Positions 13,592 to 22,805 of a DNA stretch of 64,000 bases are shown piece by piece. Numbering within the stretch: position 1 is the stretch's first letter; each line of letters opens with the position of its first letter. Both the position numbers and the translations under genes were made by a program. A model generated the notes under the pieces. That model saw only the letters and a list, made by a program, of their open reading frames with translations. It had not been told where the DNA came from and did no database searches. Source of the DNA: Stenotrophomonas sp. SAU14A_NAIMI4_5 (GTDB lineage: Bacteria; Pseudomonadota; Gammaproteobacteria; Xanthomonadales; Xanthomonadaceae); contig NZ_CP026003.1 of the NCBI RefSeq assembly GCF_003086795.1, positions 1,694,777-1,758,776 of the forward strand, read 5' to 3'.

Positions 13592-14878
13592 ATGAGCGCG
13601 CCCATCGGCGCCGCGCAGCAACCGCTGCCGGCCGTGATCGGGCTGGGCTACGTCGGCCTGCCGCTCGCGGTGGCGTTCGGCCGTCACGTTCCCACGCTGG
13701 GCTACGACATCGACGCGGCACGTATCGCCGAACTGGGCGGCGGCCAGGATCACACCCTGGAGATGGAGCCGGAGGAGCTGGCCGCGGCCGTGCAGCTGCG
13801 CTACAGCAGCGACCCTGCACAGCTGGATGCCTGCAACGTCTACATCGTCACCGTGCCCACGCCGATCGATGCGTACGAGCAGCCGGACCTGGACCCACTG
13901 CGCTCGGCCACGCGCCTGGTGGCCAGCCATCTGCGCGCCGGCGACCTGGTCATCTACGAGTCCACGGTCTACCCGGGTACCACCGAGGAAGTGTGCGTGC
14001 CGCTGCTGGAAGAGGGCTCGGGACTGCGCTTCAACGAGGATTTCTACTGCGGCTACAGCCCCGAACGGGTCAGCCCGGGGGATCGCCAGCGGCGCCTGGC
14101 CGATATCCGCAAGATCACCTCCGGATCGACCCCGGCGGTGGCGGCGGTGGTCGACGGCCTGTACCAGCGCATCATCGCCGCCGGCACCTTCCCGGCACCG
14201 TCGATGCGCGTGGCCGAAGCGGCCAAGGTGGTGGAGAACATCCAGCGTGACGTCAACATCGCGCTGGTCAACGAGCTGGCGCTGATCTTCGACCGGCTCG
14301 GCATCGACACCCAGGATGTGCTGGACGCTGCCGGCAGCAAGTGGAATTTCCTGCCGTTCCGGCCCGGCCTGGTCGGCGGCCATTGCATTGGCGTGGATCC
14401 CTACTACCTGCTGCACAAATCCGAGAGCGTGGGGTTCCACCCGGACCTGATCCACACCGCGCGGCAGGTCAACAACCGTGTCGGCGAACACGTCGCCACC
14501 CGCGTGCTGGCGATGCTGGCCGAGCGCGGTCGTGCGGCAGCGCAGTCGCGCATCCTGGTGCTGGGCGTGACCTTCAAGGAAGACTGCCCCGACCTGCGCA
14601 ACAGCCGCGCGCTGGAACTGGCCCAACGTCTGCAGTCGGCCGGCGCACAGGTGCAGGTGAGCGACCCGTGGGTGGGGCCGGCCGCGCTAGCCGATGCCAA
14701 CGTGCACTGGGTGGCCGAGCCGCAGGCCGGGCAGTACGACGCGGTGGTGCTGGCAGTGGCCCATGCCAGCTTCAAGGCGCTGGATGAAGACCGCATCCGT
14801 GCCCTGCTGGCGCCGGGCGGGCTGGTCTACGACGTGAAGTCGGCCTGGCCGCGCAGCGTGGTCGACGACCGCCTGTAG
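13592..14878 (+). CDS. Nucleotide-sugar dehydrogenase (UDP-sugar 6-dehydrogenase, TviB/WbpO type)
   Basis: A 428-residue NAD-dependent enzyme oxidising C6 of a UDP-sugar to a uronate for surface polysaccharide. The NAD-binding GLGYVGLP is at residues 17-24. VPTPID, YESTVYPGTTEE and the catalytic GGHCIGVDPYYLL with Cys265 are all present, as is the C-terminal domain (GVTFKEDCPDLRNS). The sequence pattern is closer to the TviB/WbpO/VipA branch (UDP-GlcNAc or UDP-GalNAc) than to UDP-glucose dehydrogenase. No other polysaccharide genes are nearby, so the final product is unknown. It starts about 110 bases after the BLUF gene. Confidence 0.88.
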   Translation: MSAPIGAAQQPLPAVIGLGYVGLPLAVAFGRHVPTLGYDIDAARIAELGGGQDHTLEMEPEELAAAVQLRYSSDPAQLDACNVYIVTVPTPIDAYEQPDLDPLRSATRLVASHLRAGDLVIYESTVYPGTTEEVCVPLLEEGSGLRFNEDFYCGYSPERVSPGDRQRRLADIRKITSGSTPAVAAVVDGLYQRIIAAGTFPAPSMRVAEAAKVVENIQRDVNIALVNELALIFDRLGIDTQDVLDAAGSKWNFLPFRPGLVGGHCIGVDPYYLLHKSESVGFHPDLIHTARQVNNRVGEHVATRVLAMLAERGRAAAQSRILVLGVTFKEDCPDLRNSRALELAQRLQSAGAQVQVSDPWVGPAALADANVHWVAEPQAGQYDAVVLAVAHASFKALDEDRIRALLAPGGLVYDVKSAWPRSVVDDRL

Positions 14879-14921
14879 ACACCTGCACGGTAGACTGTGG
14901 CGGTTGCAACCGAGGAACGCC

Positions 14922-16544
14922 ATGCACCGGTATATCGTCTACCTGCTCGCCATCCTGCTGTTTCCCCTGTGCCTGTGGTTGGCCACGATCTGGCCGGCCT
15001 GGTACTGGGGCGTCGGCCTGACCGCTGCGATGGTGGCACTGGGCACCTGGGACCTGCTGCAGAAACGCAGCACCCTGCGCCGCAACTATCCGGTGATGGC
15101 GCACTTCCGCTACGGGCTGGAGTCCATCGGCCCGGAAATCCGCCAGTACTTCGTGCAGAGCGACCTGGAGGACGTGCCGTTCTCGCGCCAGCAGCGTGCG
15201 CTGATCTACCAGCGCGCCAAGAACGAGATGGACACGGTGCCCTTCGGTACCCTGCGCAGCACCTACGCGGTGGACTACGAGTGGATCAACCATTCGCTGG
15301 CACCGACCACCATCGCCGCGCATGATTTCCGCGTGCTGATCGGCCCCACCTGCGCCAAGCCCTATTCGGCCAGCGTGTTCAACATCTCGGCGATGAGCTT
15401 CGGCTCGCTGTCGGCCAACGCGATCCGCGCATTGAATGACGGCGCGCGTCGCGGCGGTTTCTACCACGACACTGGCGAGGGCTCGATTTCGCCGTATCAC
15501 CGCGAGATGGGCGGCGACCTGGTCTGGGAAATCGGCTCGGGCTACTTTGGCTGCCGCGACGAGAAGGGCGGTTTCAGCGAGGAGCGCTTCATCGCCAACG
15601 CCACCCACGATCAGGTCAAGATGATCGAGATCAAGCTGTCACAGGGTGCCAAGCCGGGCCACGGTGGCGTGCTGCCGGCGCCGAAGGTGACTGCCGAGAT
15701 CTCGGCCACCCGCGGCGTGCCGATGGGCGTGGACTGCGTGTCGCCCTCGCGCCATTCCGCGTTCTCCACGCCGGTGGAACTGCTGCAGTTCGTCGCCCGC
15801 CTGCGTGAGCTGTCCGGTGGCAAGCCGGTCGGCTTCAAGCTGGCCATCGGCCACCCGTGGGAATGGTTCGGCATTGCCAAGGCCATGCAGGAAACCGGCC
15901 TGCTGCCCGATTTCATCGTGGTCGATGGCGCCGAAGGTGGTACCGGCGCGGCGCCGGCCGAGTTCGTCGACCATGTGGGCGTGCCGATGCACGAGGCGCT
16001 GCTGCTGGTGCACAACACCCTGGTCGGCCTGGACCTGCGCGAGCGCATCCGCATCGGTGCAGCCGGCAAGATCACCAGCGCCTTCGAGATCGCCCGCACC
16101 ATCGCGCTCGGCGCGGACTGGTGCAACGCCGGCCGCGGTTTCATGTTCGCGCTCGGCTGCATCCAGTCGCTGAGCTGCCATACCGACAAGTGCCCGACCG
16201 GCATCGCCACCCAGAACCCGGCGCGCTGGAAGCATCTGGACGCACCGGACAAGGCCACGCGCGTGCACAGTTACCACGAGCACACCCTGCATGCGCTGAA
16301 GGAACTGCTGTGCGCGGCCGGTCTGAACGACCCGGCCGAGCTGGGGCCCGAGCACATCCTGCGTCGTGTTTCGCCGGTCGAGATCCGTTCGCTGGCCTCG
16401 CTGTACCGCTACCTGGAGCCGGGCGAGCTGCTGCACAAGGTGCCGGACCATGCGGTGTTCCATTCGTTCTGGGCAGAAGCGCGCAGCGATTCGTTCCAGC
16501 CGCCGCCGCGCATCCAGGCGTTGCGCGCGAGCAAATCGCGGTAA
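14922..16544 (+). CDS. FMN-binding glutamate synthase family protein
   Basis: A 540-residue protein with two N-terminal transmembrane helices (YIVYLLAILLFPLCLWL and YWGVGLTAAMVALGTWDLL), then a glutamate synthase central/FMN-binding barrel: AKPYSASVFNISAMSFGSLS, GEGSISPYH, KPGHGGVLP, VDGAEGGTGAAP. GCIQSLSCHTDKCPTGIATQ carries the Cys residues that bind a 3Fe-4S cluster in GltB. It lacks the glutaminase domain of true glutamate synthase, so the substrate is unknown. The ATG at 14922 has GAGGAA upstream. It follows the sugar dehydrogenase by 43 bases and is followed by a SMAG pair. Confidence 0.85.
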   Translation: MHRYIVYLLAILLFPLCLWLATIWPAWYWGVGLTAAMVALGTWDLLQKRSTLRRNYPVMAHFRYGLESIGPEIRQYFVQSDLEDVPFSRQQRALIYQRAKNEMDTVPFGTLRSTYAVDYEWINHSLAPTTIAAHDFRVLIGPTCAKPYSASVFNISAMSFGSLSANAIRALNDGARRGGFYHDTGEGSISPYHREMGGDLVWEIGSGYFGCRDEKGGFSEERFIANATHDQVKMIEIKLSQGAKPGHGGVLPAPKVTAEISATRGVPMGVDCVSPSRHSAFSTPVELLQFVARLRELSGGKPVGFKLAIGHPWEWFGIAKAMQETGLLPDFIVVDGAEGGTGAAPAEFVDHVGVPMHEALLLVHNTLVGLDLRERIRIGAAGKITSAFEIARTIALGADWCNAGRGFMFALGCIQSLSCHTDKCPTGIATQNPARWKHLDAPDKATRVHSYHEHTLHALKELLCAAGLNDPAELGPEHILRRVSPVEIRSLASLYRYLEPGELLHKVPDHAVFHSFWAEARSDSFQPPPRIQALRASKSR

Positions 16545-16551
16545 CCCTGGT

Positions 16552-16616
16552 GTAGAGTCGAGCCACGCTCGACTGCTTTTCGATCTACAAGAGCAGTCGA
16601 GCAAGCTCGACTCTAC
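16552..16616. repeat. SMAG (GTAG) repeat, inverted pair
   Basis: GTAGAGTCGAGCCACGCTCG starts a hairpin and the stretch ends with the reverse arrangement closing in CTCTAC. Two GTAG-type stem-loops face each other, the common dimeric form of Stenotrophomonas SMAG/REP elements. The downstream GNAT gene's ribosome site (GGGGAGG) follows directly. Confidence 0.85.
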
Positions 16617-16627
16617 GGGGAGGCATC

Positions 16628-17089
16628 ATGCAGTTCAGGACCGGCACGACCGATGACGTGGCCACGTTGTGGGCCCTGCGCACGCGCTGCGTACGCGAAA
16701 CCTGCAGCAGCCATTACCCGCCCGAGGTGATCGCGCCGTGGTCGGCCTCGCCGCCACCGGCACAGTACGAACGCCTCTTGGCGCAGGGCGGTTGCGTGGT
16801 GGCCGAGGACGGGCAGGGCGCCCTGCTGGGCTTTGGTGTGTTCGATGCCGCCGGCAACGAGGTCGATGCGCTGTTCGTCGATCCTGACAAGGGCGGGCAG
16901 GGCATCGGCCAGGCCCTGATGCAGCGCCTGCTGGCACTGGCCGATCCGGCGCGTGAGGTGGTGTTGTCGGCCTCGCTCAATGCCGTGCCGTTCTACCAGC
17001 GGCAGGGTTTCATCGCAGGAGCGGAGGAGGCCTACCCGCACCCCAGTGGCGTGGCCCTGGCCTCGGTGCGCATGCACCGCAACGTGTAG
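16628..17089 (+). CDS. GNAT-family N-acetyltransferase
   Basis: A 153-residue single-domain acetyltransferase. The acetyl-CoA-binding motif A is visible as VDALFVDPDKGGQGIGQALMQRLL, with the pyrophosphate-binding Q-x-x-G-x-G/A pattern, followed by SASLNAVPFYQRQGF. The substrate is not predictable. It is flanked by SMAG repeats on both sides. Its TAG stop codon is itself part of the downstream repeat's GTAG end. Confidence 0.82.
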   Translation: MQFRTGTTDDVATLWALRTRCVRETCSSHYPPEVIAPWSASPPPAQYERLLAQGGCVVAEDGQGALLGFGVFDAAGNEVDALFVDPDKGGQGIGQALMQRLLALADPAREVVLSASLNAVPFYQRQGFIAGAEEAYPHPSGVALASVRMHRNV

Positions 17090-17145
17090 AGCCGAGCCCA
17101 CGCTCGGCTGCTGTTGATTGCAGCCGAGCATGGGCTCGGCCCTAC
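17086..17145. repeat. SMAG repeat pair overlapping a stop codon
   Basis: GTAGAGCCGAGCCCACGCTC begins a hairpin; an inverted copy ends GGGCTCGGCCCTAC. The first GTAG provides the TAG stop of the acetyltransferase gene. The pair separates that gene from the convergent flavoprotein gene. Confidence 0.8.
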
Positions 17146-17155
17146 AAAGCCCGGG

Positions 17156-18403
17156 TCAGCGTCCCGCCAGCCACGCGATGACACCCTCGGCCGCCCGCAG
17201 CCCGCTCGCATAGCACGCGGTCAGCAGGTAGCCGCCGGTCGGCGCTTCCCAGTCCAGCATCTCGCCGGCGCAGAACACGCCGGGCAGGGCGCGCACCATC
17301 AGGCCGTCATCCAGCGCCTGCAGGCGCACGCCACCGGCGGTGCTGATCACTTCGGCCATCGGCCGCGGGCGCAGCAGGCGCAGCGGCAGGCGCTTGAGCG
17401 TCGCGACCACGGCGCTCAGGTCGTTGCCGGCGTCCTTGCCCAGGATCTCGAACACCAGCGCGGTCTTCACCGCATCCAGTCCGGCCTGGCGGCGCAGGTG
17501 TTCGCCAAAGCTGCGGCCCTTGCGCGGGCGCGACAGGTCGGCGAGCAGGCGCGCTTCATCGCGGCCCGGCACCAGGTCCAGCCACAGGGTGGCGTGGCCA
17601 TCGCGGTTGAGGGTCTCGCGCAGATCGGCGGCCAGCGCGTAGACCAGGCTGCCTTCGATGCCGTACTCGCTGGCCACGCATTCGCCCTGCAGCGAGTGCG
17701 GCTGGCCCTGCAGGTCGATCCAGTGCGCGACCACCGGCTTCAGCGGTGCGCCGGCGTTGCGCTGTGCGAAGAACGGGGTCCAGTCCACGTCGAAGCCGCA
17801 GTTGGCTGATTGCAGCGGAGCGACGTCCACGCCGCGCGCCTGCAGCGGCGCGACCCAGGCGCCATCACTGCCCAGCTGCGGCCAGCTGCCGCCGCCGAGG
17901 GCCAGCAAGGTGGCATCAGCCTGCACCTCAACCAGGCCGTCTTCGGTGCTGAAGCACAGCGCACCGTCCTCGTTCCAGCCGGTCCAGCGATGGTTGGCAT
18001 GCAGGCGCACGCCCTGTTCCTTCAGGCGGCGCACCCAGCCACGCAGCAGCGGCGCCGCCTTGCGGTCGACCGGGAACACGCGGCCGGAGCTGCCCACATA
18101 GGTCTCCACGCCGAAGCCGGCGGCCCATTCGCGCAGCGCCTGGGCGTCGAAGCCATCCAGCCACTGGCCGACGGCATCGGCCTGTTCGCGGTAGCGGCTG
18201 TCGAACAGCGGGCGCGGGTCGGAATGGGTCAGGTTGAGCCCACCCTTGCCGGCGATCAGGAACTTGCGGCCGGGCGAGCCCTTGGCCTCGTACAGGTCCA
18301 CGTCCAGACCGGCCGCGCGCAGGCGCTCGGCGGCGAACAGGCCGGCCGGTCCGCCGCCGATGACGGCGACCCGGCGCGGTGCAGCGGCATTACGGTTTGA
18401 CAT
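17156..18403 (-). CDS. BaiN/YhiN-like FAD-dependent oxidoreductase (TIGR03862 type)
   Basis: A 415-residue flavoprotein. The N-terminal Rossmann fold binds FAD (RRVAVIGGGPAGLFAAERL), followed by KFLIAGKGGLNLTHSD, characteristic of the HI0933/BaiN family. The C-terminus closes the FAD site (GVFCAGEMLDWEAPTGGYLL). The chemistry of this family is largely unassigned. The ATG at 18403 lies inside the end of the upstream FKBP gene (14-base overlap), so the two are probably co-transcribed. Confidence 0.85.
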   Translation of the reverse strand: MSNRNAAAPRRVAVIGGGPAGLFAAERLRAAGLDVDLYEAKGSPGRKFLIAGKGGLNLTHSDPRPLFDSRYREQADAVGQWLDGFDAQALREWAAGFGVETYVGSSGRVFPVDRKAAPLLRGWVRRLKEQGVRLHANHRWTGWNEDGALCFSTEDGLVEVQADATLLALGGGSWPQLGSDGAWVAPLQARGVDVAPLQSANCGFDVDWTPFFAQRNAGAPLKPVVAHWIDLQGQPHSLQGECVASEYGIEGSLVYALAADLRETLNRDGHATLWLDLVPGRDEARLLADLSRPRKGRSFGEHLRRQAGLDAVKTALVFEILGKDAGNDLSAVVATLKRLPLRLLRPRPMAEVISTAGGVRLQALDDGLMVRALPGVFCAGEMLDWEAPTGGYLLTACYASGLRAAEGVIAWLAGR

Positions 18404-18824
18404 CGAGCAGCTCGACATCGAACACCAGCGAGGAACCGGCCGGGATCGGGCCGATGCCGCGGTCGCCATAGCCATAGGCCGGCGGGATCATCAGGGTGCG
18501 CTTGCCGCCCACCTTCATGCCGGCCACGCCCTCATCCCAGCCACGGATGACCTGGCCGGCGCCGAGCGTGAAGGTGAAGGGTTCGCCGCGGCCGACCGAG
18601 CTGTCGAAGGTCTTGCCGTGCTTGCTTTCGGTGCGCTGGTCGTAGATCCAGCCGGTGTAGTGCACGGAGACCTTCTGGCCGGGGACGGCTTCGGCGCCGG
18701 TGCCGACCTGGGTGTCGATGCGCTCGAAGGTGGTCAGGGTGCCACCCGGGGGCGGGCCGGCCGGTTCGCGGGCACAGCCGGCGGCGACAAGGGACAGCAG
18801 CAGGGGTAGCAGCAGGCGGCGCAT
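18390..18824 (-). CDS. FKBP-type peptidyl-prolyl isomerase, lipoprotein
   Basis: A 144-residue protein with a lipoprotein signal (LLLPLLLSLVAAGC, lipobox AAGC), so it is anchored to a membrane facing the periplasm. The FKBP domain spans residues about 45-143 (VSVHYTGWIYD, GEPFTFTLGAGQVIRGWDEG, IPPAYGYGDRG, LVFDVELLDV), with aromatic residues of the active pocket preserved. It likely speeds proline isomerisation during folding of exported proteins. It overlaps the following flavoprotein gene by 14 bases. Confidence 0.9.
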   Translation of the reverse strand: MRRLLLPLLLSLVAAGCAREPAGPPPGGTLTTFERIDTQVGTGAEAVPGQKVSVHYTGWIYDQRTESKHGKTFDSSVGRGEPFTFTLGAGQVIRGWDEGVAGMKVGGKRTLMIPPAYGYGDRGIGPIPAGSSLVFDVELLDVKP

Positions 18825-18894
18825 CGGGCGTCTCCGGGATGGGTGGTGTCGGGGGCGGCAAGGGTAGCGCATCGGTGCCGGGTATCATGGTCGC

Positions 18895-19260
18895 ATGGCC
18901 AAACTCCTGCTCAATCTCCGCAATGTCGGTGACGACGAATACGCCGATGTCTGCACGCTGCTGGACCAGCATGGCATCGCCTGGTACCGCACCGAACCCA
19001 GCCCGTGGGGCATTTCCAACGGCGGCCTGTGGCTGAGCGAGGATGCCGACCAGCCGCGGGCGAAGGCGCTGATGGCCGAGTACCAGGCGGCGCGCGGGGT
19101 GCGCGTGCGTGCCGAGCGCGAGCAGGCGCTGCGCGAGGGCACGGCCGAGACGTTCGGCAGCCTGCTGCGGCGGCGGCCGGTGTTCGTGGTGCTGGTGCTG
19201 CTGGGGATGGTGGTGGCGGCGGCGCTGGTGCTGCTGCCGTTCGTGCTGTTGCGGGGCTGA
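18895..19260 (+). CDS. DUF6164-like small membrane protein
   Basis: A 121-residue protein. Residues 1-65 form a soluble alpha/beta region that resembles the DUF2007/DUF6164 signal-transducing fold (LLNLRNVGDDEYADVCTLLDQHGIAWY, GGLWLSEDADQPRAKALM). Residues 95-118 are a single transmembrane helix (VFVVLVLLGMVVAAALVLLPFVLL) at the C-terminus. Function unknown. It is divergent from the FKBP gene, with 70 bases between. Confidence 0.7.
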   Translation: MAKLLLNLRNVGDDEYADVCTLLDQHGIAWYRTEPSPWGISNGGLWLSEDADQPRAKALMAEYQAARGVRVRAEREQALREGTAETFGSLLRRRPVFVVLVLLGMVVAAALVLLPFVLLRG

Positions 19261-19268
19261 GCCCCGCG

Positions 19269-19332
19269 GTAGTGCCGGCCGCTGGCCGGCAAGGGGTCGG
19301 ATCCCTCCGCTGCGCGGAGGGCTCTGACCCCT
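19269..19332. repeat. SMAG hairpin joined to a GGGGTC-type hairpin
   Basis: GTAGTGCCGGCCGCTGGCCGG is a SMAG stem-loop. It is followed at 19294-19332 by a second hairpin with ends GGGGTCGGATCC and GCTCTGACCCC around the stem CCTCCG/CGGAGG. This second element recurs five more times in the window (26162, 28776, 28840, 46975, 50833). Confidence 0.75.
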
Positions 19333-19371
19333 GAATCTGCCTGTGCGGGCGCGAGGCGCTAAAATGGCGGG

Positions 19372-20139
19372 ATGATCGCCAATACCGCCGCCTACCACTT
19401 CGCCGTCATCGACGCCCCCCAGGTCCTGTGCGACCAGCTGCTGGCGCGTGCCGAGGCCGCGGAGCTGCGTGGAACGATCCTGGTGGCGGGCGAGGGCCTG
19501 AACCTGTTCCTGGCCGGTGCACCGGCGGCGATCGAGGGTTTCTACGCCGCCCTGCATGCCGATGCGCGTTTTGCCGACATGCGGGTCAAGACCAGCTTCA
19601 GCGAGCACCAGCCGTTCGCGCGCCTGAAGGCCAAGGTCAAGGGCGAGATCATCAGCTTCCGCCGCGATGACGGCCAGCCGCTGGAGTACCCGCGCGCGCC
19701 GGCCGTGGACCCGGCCACCGTGCAGCGCTGGCTGCGCCAGGGCCACGACGATGCCGGCAAGCCGGTGGTGATGCTCGACACGCGCAACCTGCAGGAAGTG
19801 GAGTACGGCACGTTCAAGGACGCGCTGGTGCTGCCCATCCACAAGTTCACCGACCTGCCCGAGGCCCTGGCGCCGCACCGCGAGGCGCTGAAGGACAGCA
19901 CCGTGGTCAGCTTCTGCACCGGTGGCATCCGCTGCGAGAAGGCGGCGCTATGGATGGTCAACGACGGCATGGACAACGTGCTGCAGCTCGACGGCGGCAT
20001 CCTCGGTTACTTCGAGGAAGTGGGCGGCGAGGGCTACGAAGGCCGCTGTTTCGTGTTCGATGAGCGCGTGGCGCTGGATGCGGCGCTGCAGCCAATGGTC
20101 GACGAACCGCTGGCGGAGCCGCGCCCCAGCGCGTTCTGA
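19372..20139 (+). CDS. trhO: tRNA uridine(34) hydroxylase TrhO (YceA), rhodanese domain
   Basis: A 255-residue cytoplasmic enzyme needed for oxygen-dependent 5-hydroxyuridine formation at tRNA wobble position 34. The N-terminal acylphosphatase-like domain ([19 protein letters not shown]) precedes a rhodanese domain with [17 protein letters not shown]. The active loop is [10 protein letters not shown], with catalytic Cys182. Length is typical for gammaproteobacterial YceA without the extra C-terminal zinc region. It stands alone between SMAG repeats. Confidence 0.9.
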   Translation: MIANTAAYHFAVIDAPQVLCDQLLARAEAAELRGTILVAGEGLNLFLAGAPAAIEGFYAALHADARFADMRVKTSFSEHQPFARLKAKVKGEIISFRRDDGQPLEYPRAPAVDPATVQRWLRQGHDDAGKPVVMLDTRNLQEVEYGTFKDALVLPIHKFTDLPEALAPHREALKDSTVVSFCTGGIRCEKAALWMVNDGMDNVLQLDGGILGYFEEVGGEGYEGRCFVFDERVALDAALQPMVDEPLAEPRPSAF

Positions 20140-20149
20140 CCGCGCGTTG

Positions 20150-20211
20150 GTAGAGCCGGCCGCTGGCCGGCTGCCAGAGATCTCTGTCTGCCGGCCAGCG
20201 GCCGGCACTAC
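20150..20211. repeat. SMAG repeat pair
   Basis: GTAGAGCCGGCCGCTGGCCGG and its inverted partner ending GCCGGCACTAC flank a short AGAGATCTCT palindrome. It is located between trhO and the oxidoreductase gene. Confidence 0.85.
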
Positions 20212-20320
20212 CCAGCAGGCCCTGAACCCGCCCCGCAGGAATCAGCATCCTGCCACCGTCACTGGCCGTGGCCCCGTCCCGACCCCATGCAGGGGACATC
20301 TTGTGACGGAAATACGCCTG

Positions 20321-21316
<996 letters not shown>

Positions 21317-21385
21317 ACATCGGCATCACGGCGCATTGCAGCCGCGCCGGGTCTGATGGGGGCTCCTGCAACCGGAGCCCCCACC

Positions 21386-21883
21386 ATGGCCGATTCCCGC
21401 GCCGAACACATTGCCCAGCTGGCCGAACTGATCAAGGACGTGGAGGTGGCCATGTTCACCACCGTCGGCGTCGACGGCCGCCTGTACAGCCGCCCGTTGG
21501 GCACCCAGCAGGTCGCCTTCGATGGCGACCTCTGGTTCGCCACCGCTGCAGACAGCCCGAAGGTGGCGGAGATCGCGCTCAACCCGCGGGTCAACGTGGC
21601 CTATGCCTCGCCATCGAAGAACACGTACGTGTCGGTGGCCGGACGTGCGCGCATCGTCGATGACCGGGAGAAGATCGAGGAGCTGTGGTCGCCGCCGATG
21701 AAGCTGTTCTTCCCGGGTGGCAAGGATGATCCGAACCTGCGGCTGATCCACGTGCGCGCCGATTCGGCGGAGTACTGGGATGGCCCCGGCACGCTGCTGG
21801 GCAAGGCGCTGAGCTTCGTGCTGTCGGCGGTGCAGGACGAGCCGGCGCAGCTGGGCGACAACGGGTTCATTGACCTGCGGTGA
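21386..21883 (+). CDS. Pyridoxamine 5'-phosphate oxidase-fold protein (general stress protein 26 type)
   Basis: A 165-residue split-barrel flavin-binding protein. LIKDVEVAMFTTVGVDGRLYSRPLGTQQ and LWFATAADSPKVAEIALNPRVNVAYA form the FMN-binding barrel, and LWSPPMKLFFPGGKDDPNLRLIHV follows as in Gsp26-like proteins of xanthomonads. It probably binds FMN or FAD; its reaction is not known. The ATG at 21386 follows CCGGAG. Confidence 0.85.
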   Translation: MADSRAEHIAQLAELIKDVEVAMFTTVGVDGRLYSRPLGTQQVAFDGDLWFATAADSPKVAEIALNPRVNVAYASPSKNTYVSVAGRARIVDDREKIEELWSPPMKLFFPGGKDDPNLRLIHVRADSAEYWDGPGTLLGKALSFVLSAVQDEPAQLGDNGFIDLR

Positions 21884-21891
21884 GCAATTCC

Positions 21892-22112
21892 GCCGGGCAT
21901 GGCCCGGCGCTACCGCTGCTTCATCCACGCATGGCGTGGATCTACTGCTTACGCATTGGTCCACGCCGCCCGAGCGATTTCCGCATGGGTCCATGTCGTG
22001 CGCGCGATCCAGTAGATCCACGCCATGCGTGGATGATCATGTCATCCGCAGAGGGTAGTGCCGGCCGCTGGCCGGCACCGTGGCAGCCGGCCAGCGGCCG
22101 ACTCTACCAGCG
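21892..22112. repeat. Cluster of several SMAG-type stem-loops
   Basis: The 250-base gap contains a CGCCGGGCATGGCCCGGCG hairpin, a TCCACGCATGGCGTGGA hairpin with an inverted copy near 22010-22037, and a GTAGTGCCGGCCGCTGGCCGG pair at 22054-22110 ending ACTCTAC. No gene is seen. The two TCCACGC copies face each other across about 75 bases. Confidence 0.8.
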
Positions 22113-22133
22113 CGTTGAAATGGATGCCGGTAC

Positions 22134-22805
22134 TCAAAACCAGCGCTGGAAAAGCTCCACCGTATACCCCACCAGCTGCCCGGAACTGAAACCGAAGAAG
22201 GCGATCGCCACCAGCCCGGCAACCCAGTTGAACAGCATCAACGCGCCATCGCGCTCCAGCAGCGCCAGTGCGAACAACAGCAGCTGGAAGCCGAACAGGA
22301 AGTTGGTGAACGGGATCGGCAGCGACAGCAGCACGCCCAGCAGCACCAGCAGCAGGCCGGTGAACGCATGCGCCGGCAGCGGGATCAGCAGCTGCGGCAT
22401 GCGCGGCGACAGCATCCGGTCCAACCGCCGCAGCGGGCGGTCGATGCGATCCAGGAAGCTGTGCATGGTGCCGCGCTTTGGCCCGCGGCGGGCAATGAAA
22501 CCCGGCAGCCACGGCTTGCGCCGGCAGAACAGCATCTGCAGCCCGATCAACACCACCAGCGGCCCGCTGACCGCGCCGCCCATGCCCGGGATCGGGATGA
22601 AGGAGGGCAGGATGGCGACGAACAGGAATACGCCGAAAGCGCTCTGCTGCAGGTCCTTCAGGATCTGCCCGAGCGGCATGTGCTCGGCCGGGTCGCCCGA
22701 AGCGAACATCGCCAGCAGGGTACGGATGCCCTCGTTGCGGTAGACCGGGCGCTCCTCGCCCGATCCGTCGTGCGGCGCCTGGTTTGACTCAGGCGGTGAG
22801 CTCAT
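22134..22805 (-). CDS. ExoD-like membrane protein
   Basis: A 223-residue polytopic membrane protein with the ExoD signatures GEERPVYRNEGIRTLLAMFA, FVAILPSFIPIPGMGGAVSG, GLQMLFCRRKPWLPGFIARR and PIPFTNFLFGFQLLLFALALLERDG. ExoD was linked to exopolysaccharide synthesis in rhizobia, but its mechanism is unknown. It overlaps the end of the upstream CBS-domain gene by 17 bases, suggesting one transcript. Confidence 0.82.
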   Translation of the reverse strand: MSSPPESNQAPHDGSGEERPVYRNEGIRTLLAMFASGDPAEHMPLGQILKDLQQSAFGVFLFVAILPSFIPIPGMGGAVSGPLVVLIGLQMLFCRRKPWLPGFIARRGPKRGTMHSFLDRIDRPLRRLDRMLSPRMPQLLIPLPAHAFTGLLLVLLGVLLSLPIPFTNFLFGFQLLLFALALLERDGALMLFNWVAGLVAIAFFGFSSGQLVGYTVELFQRWF

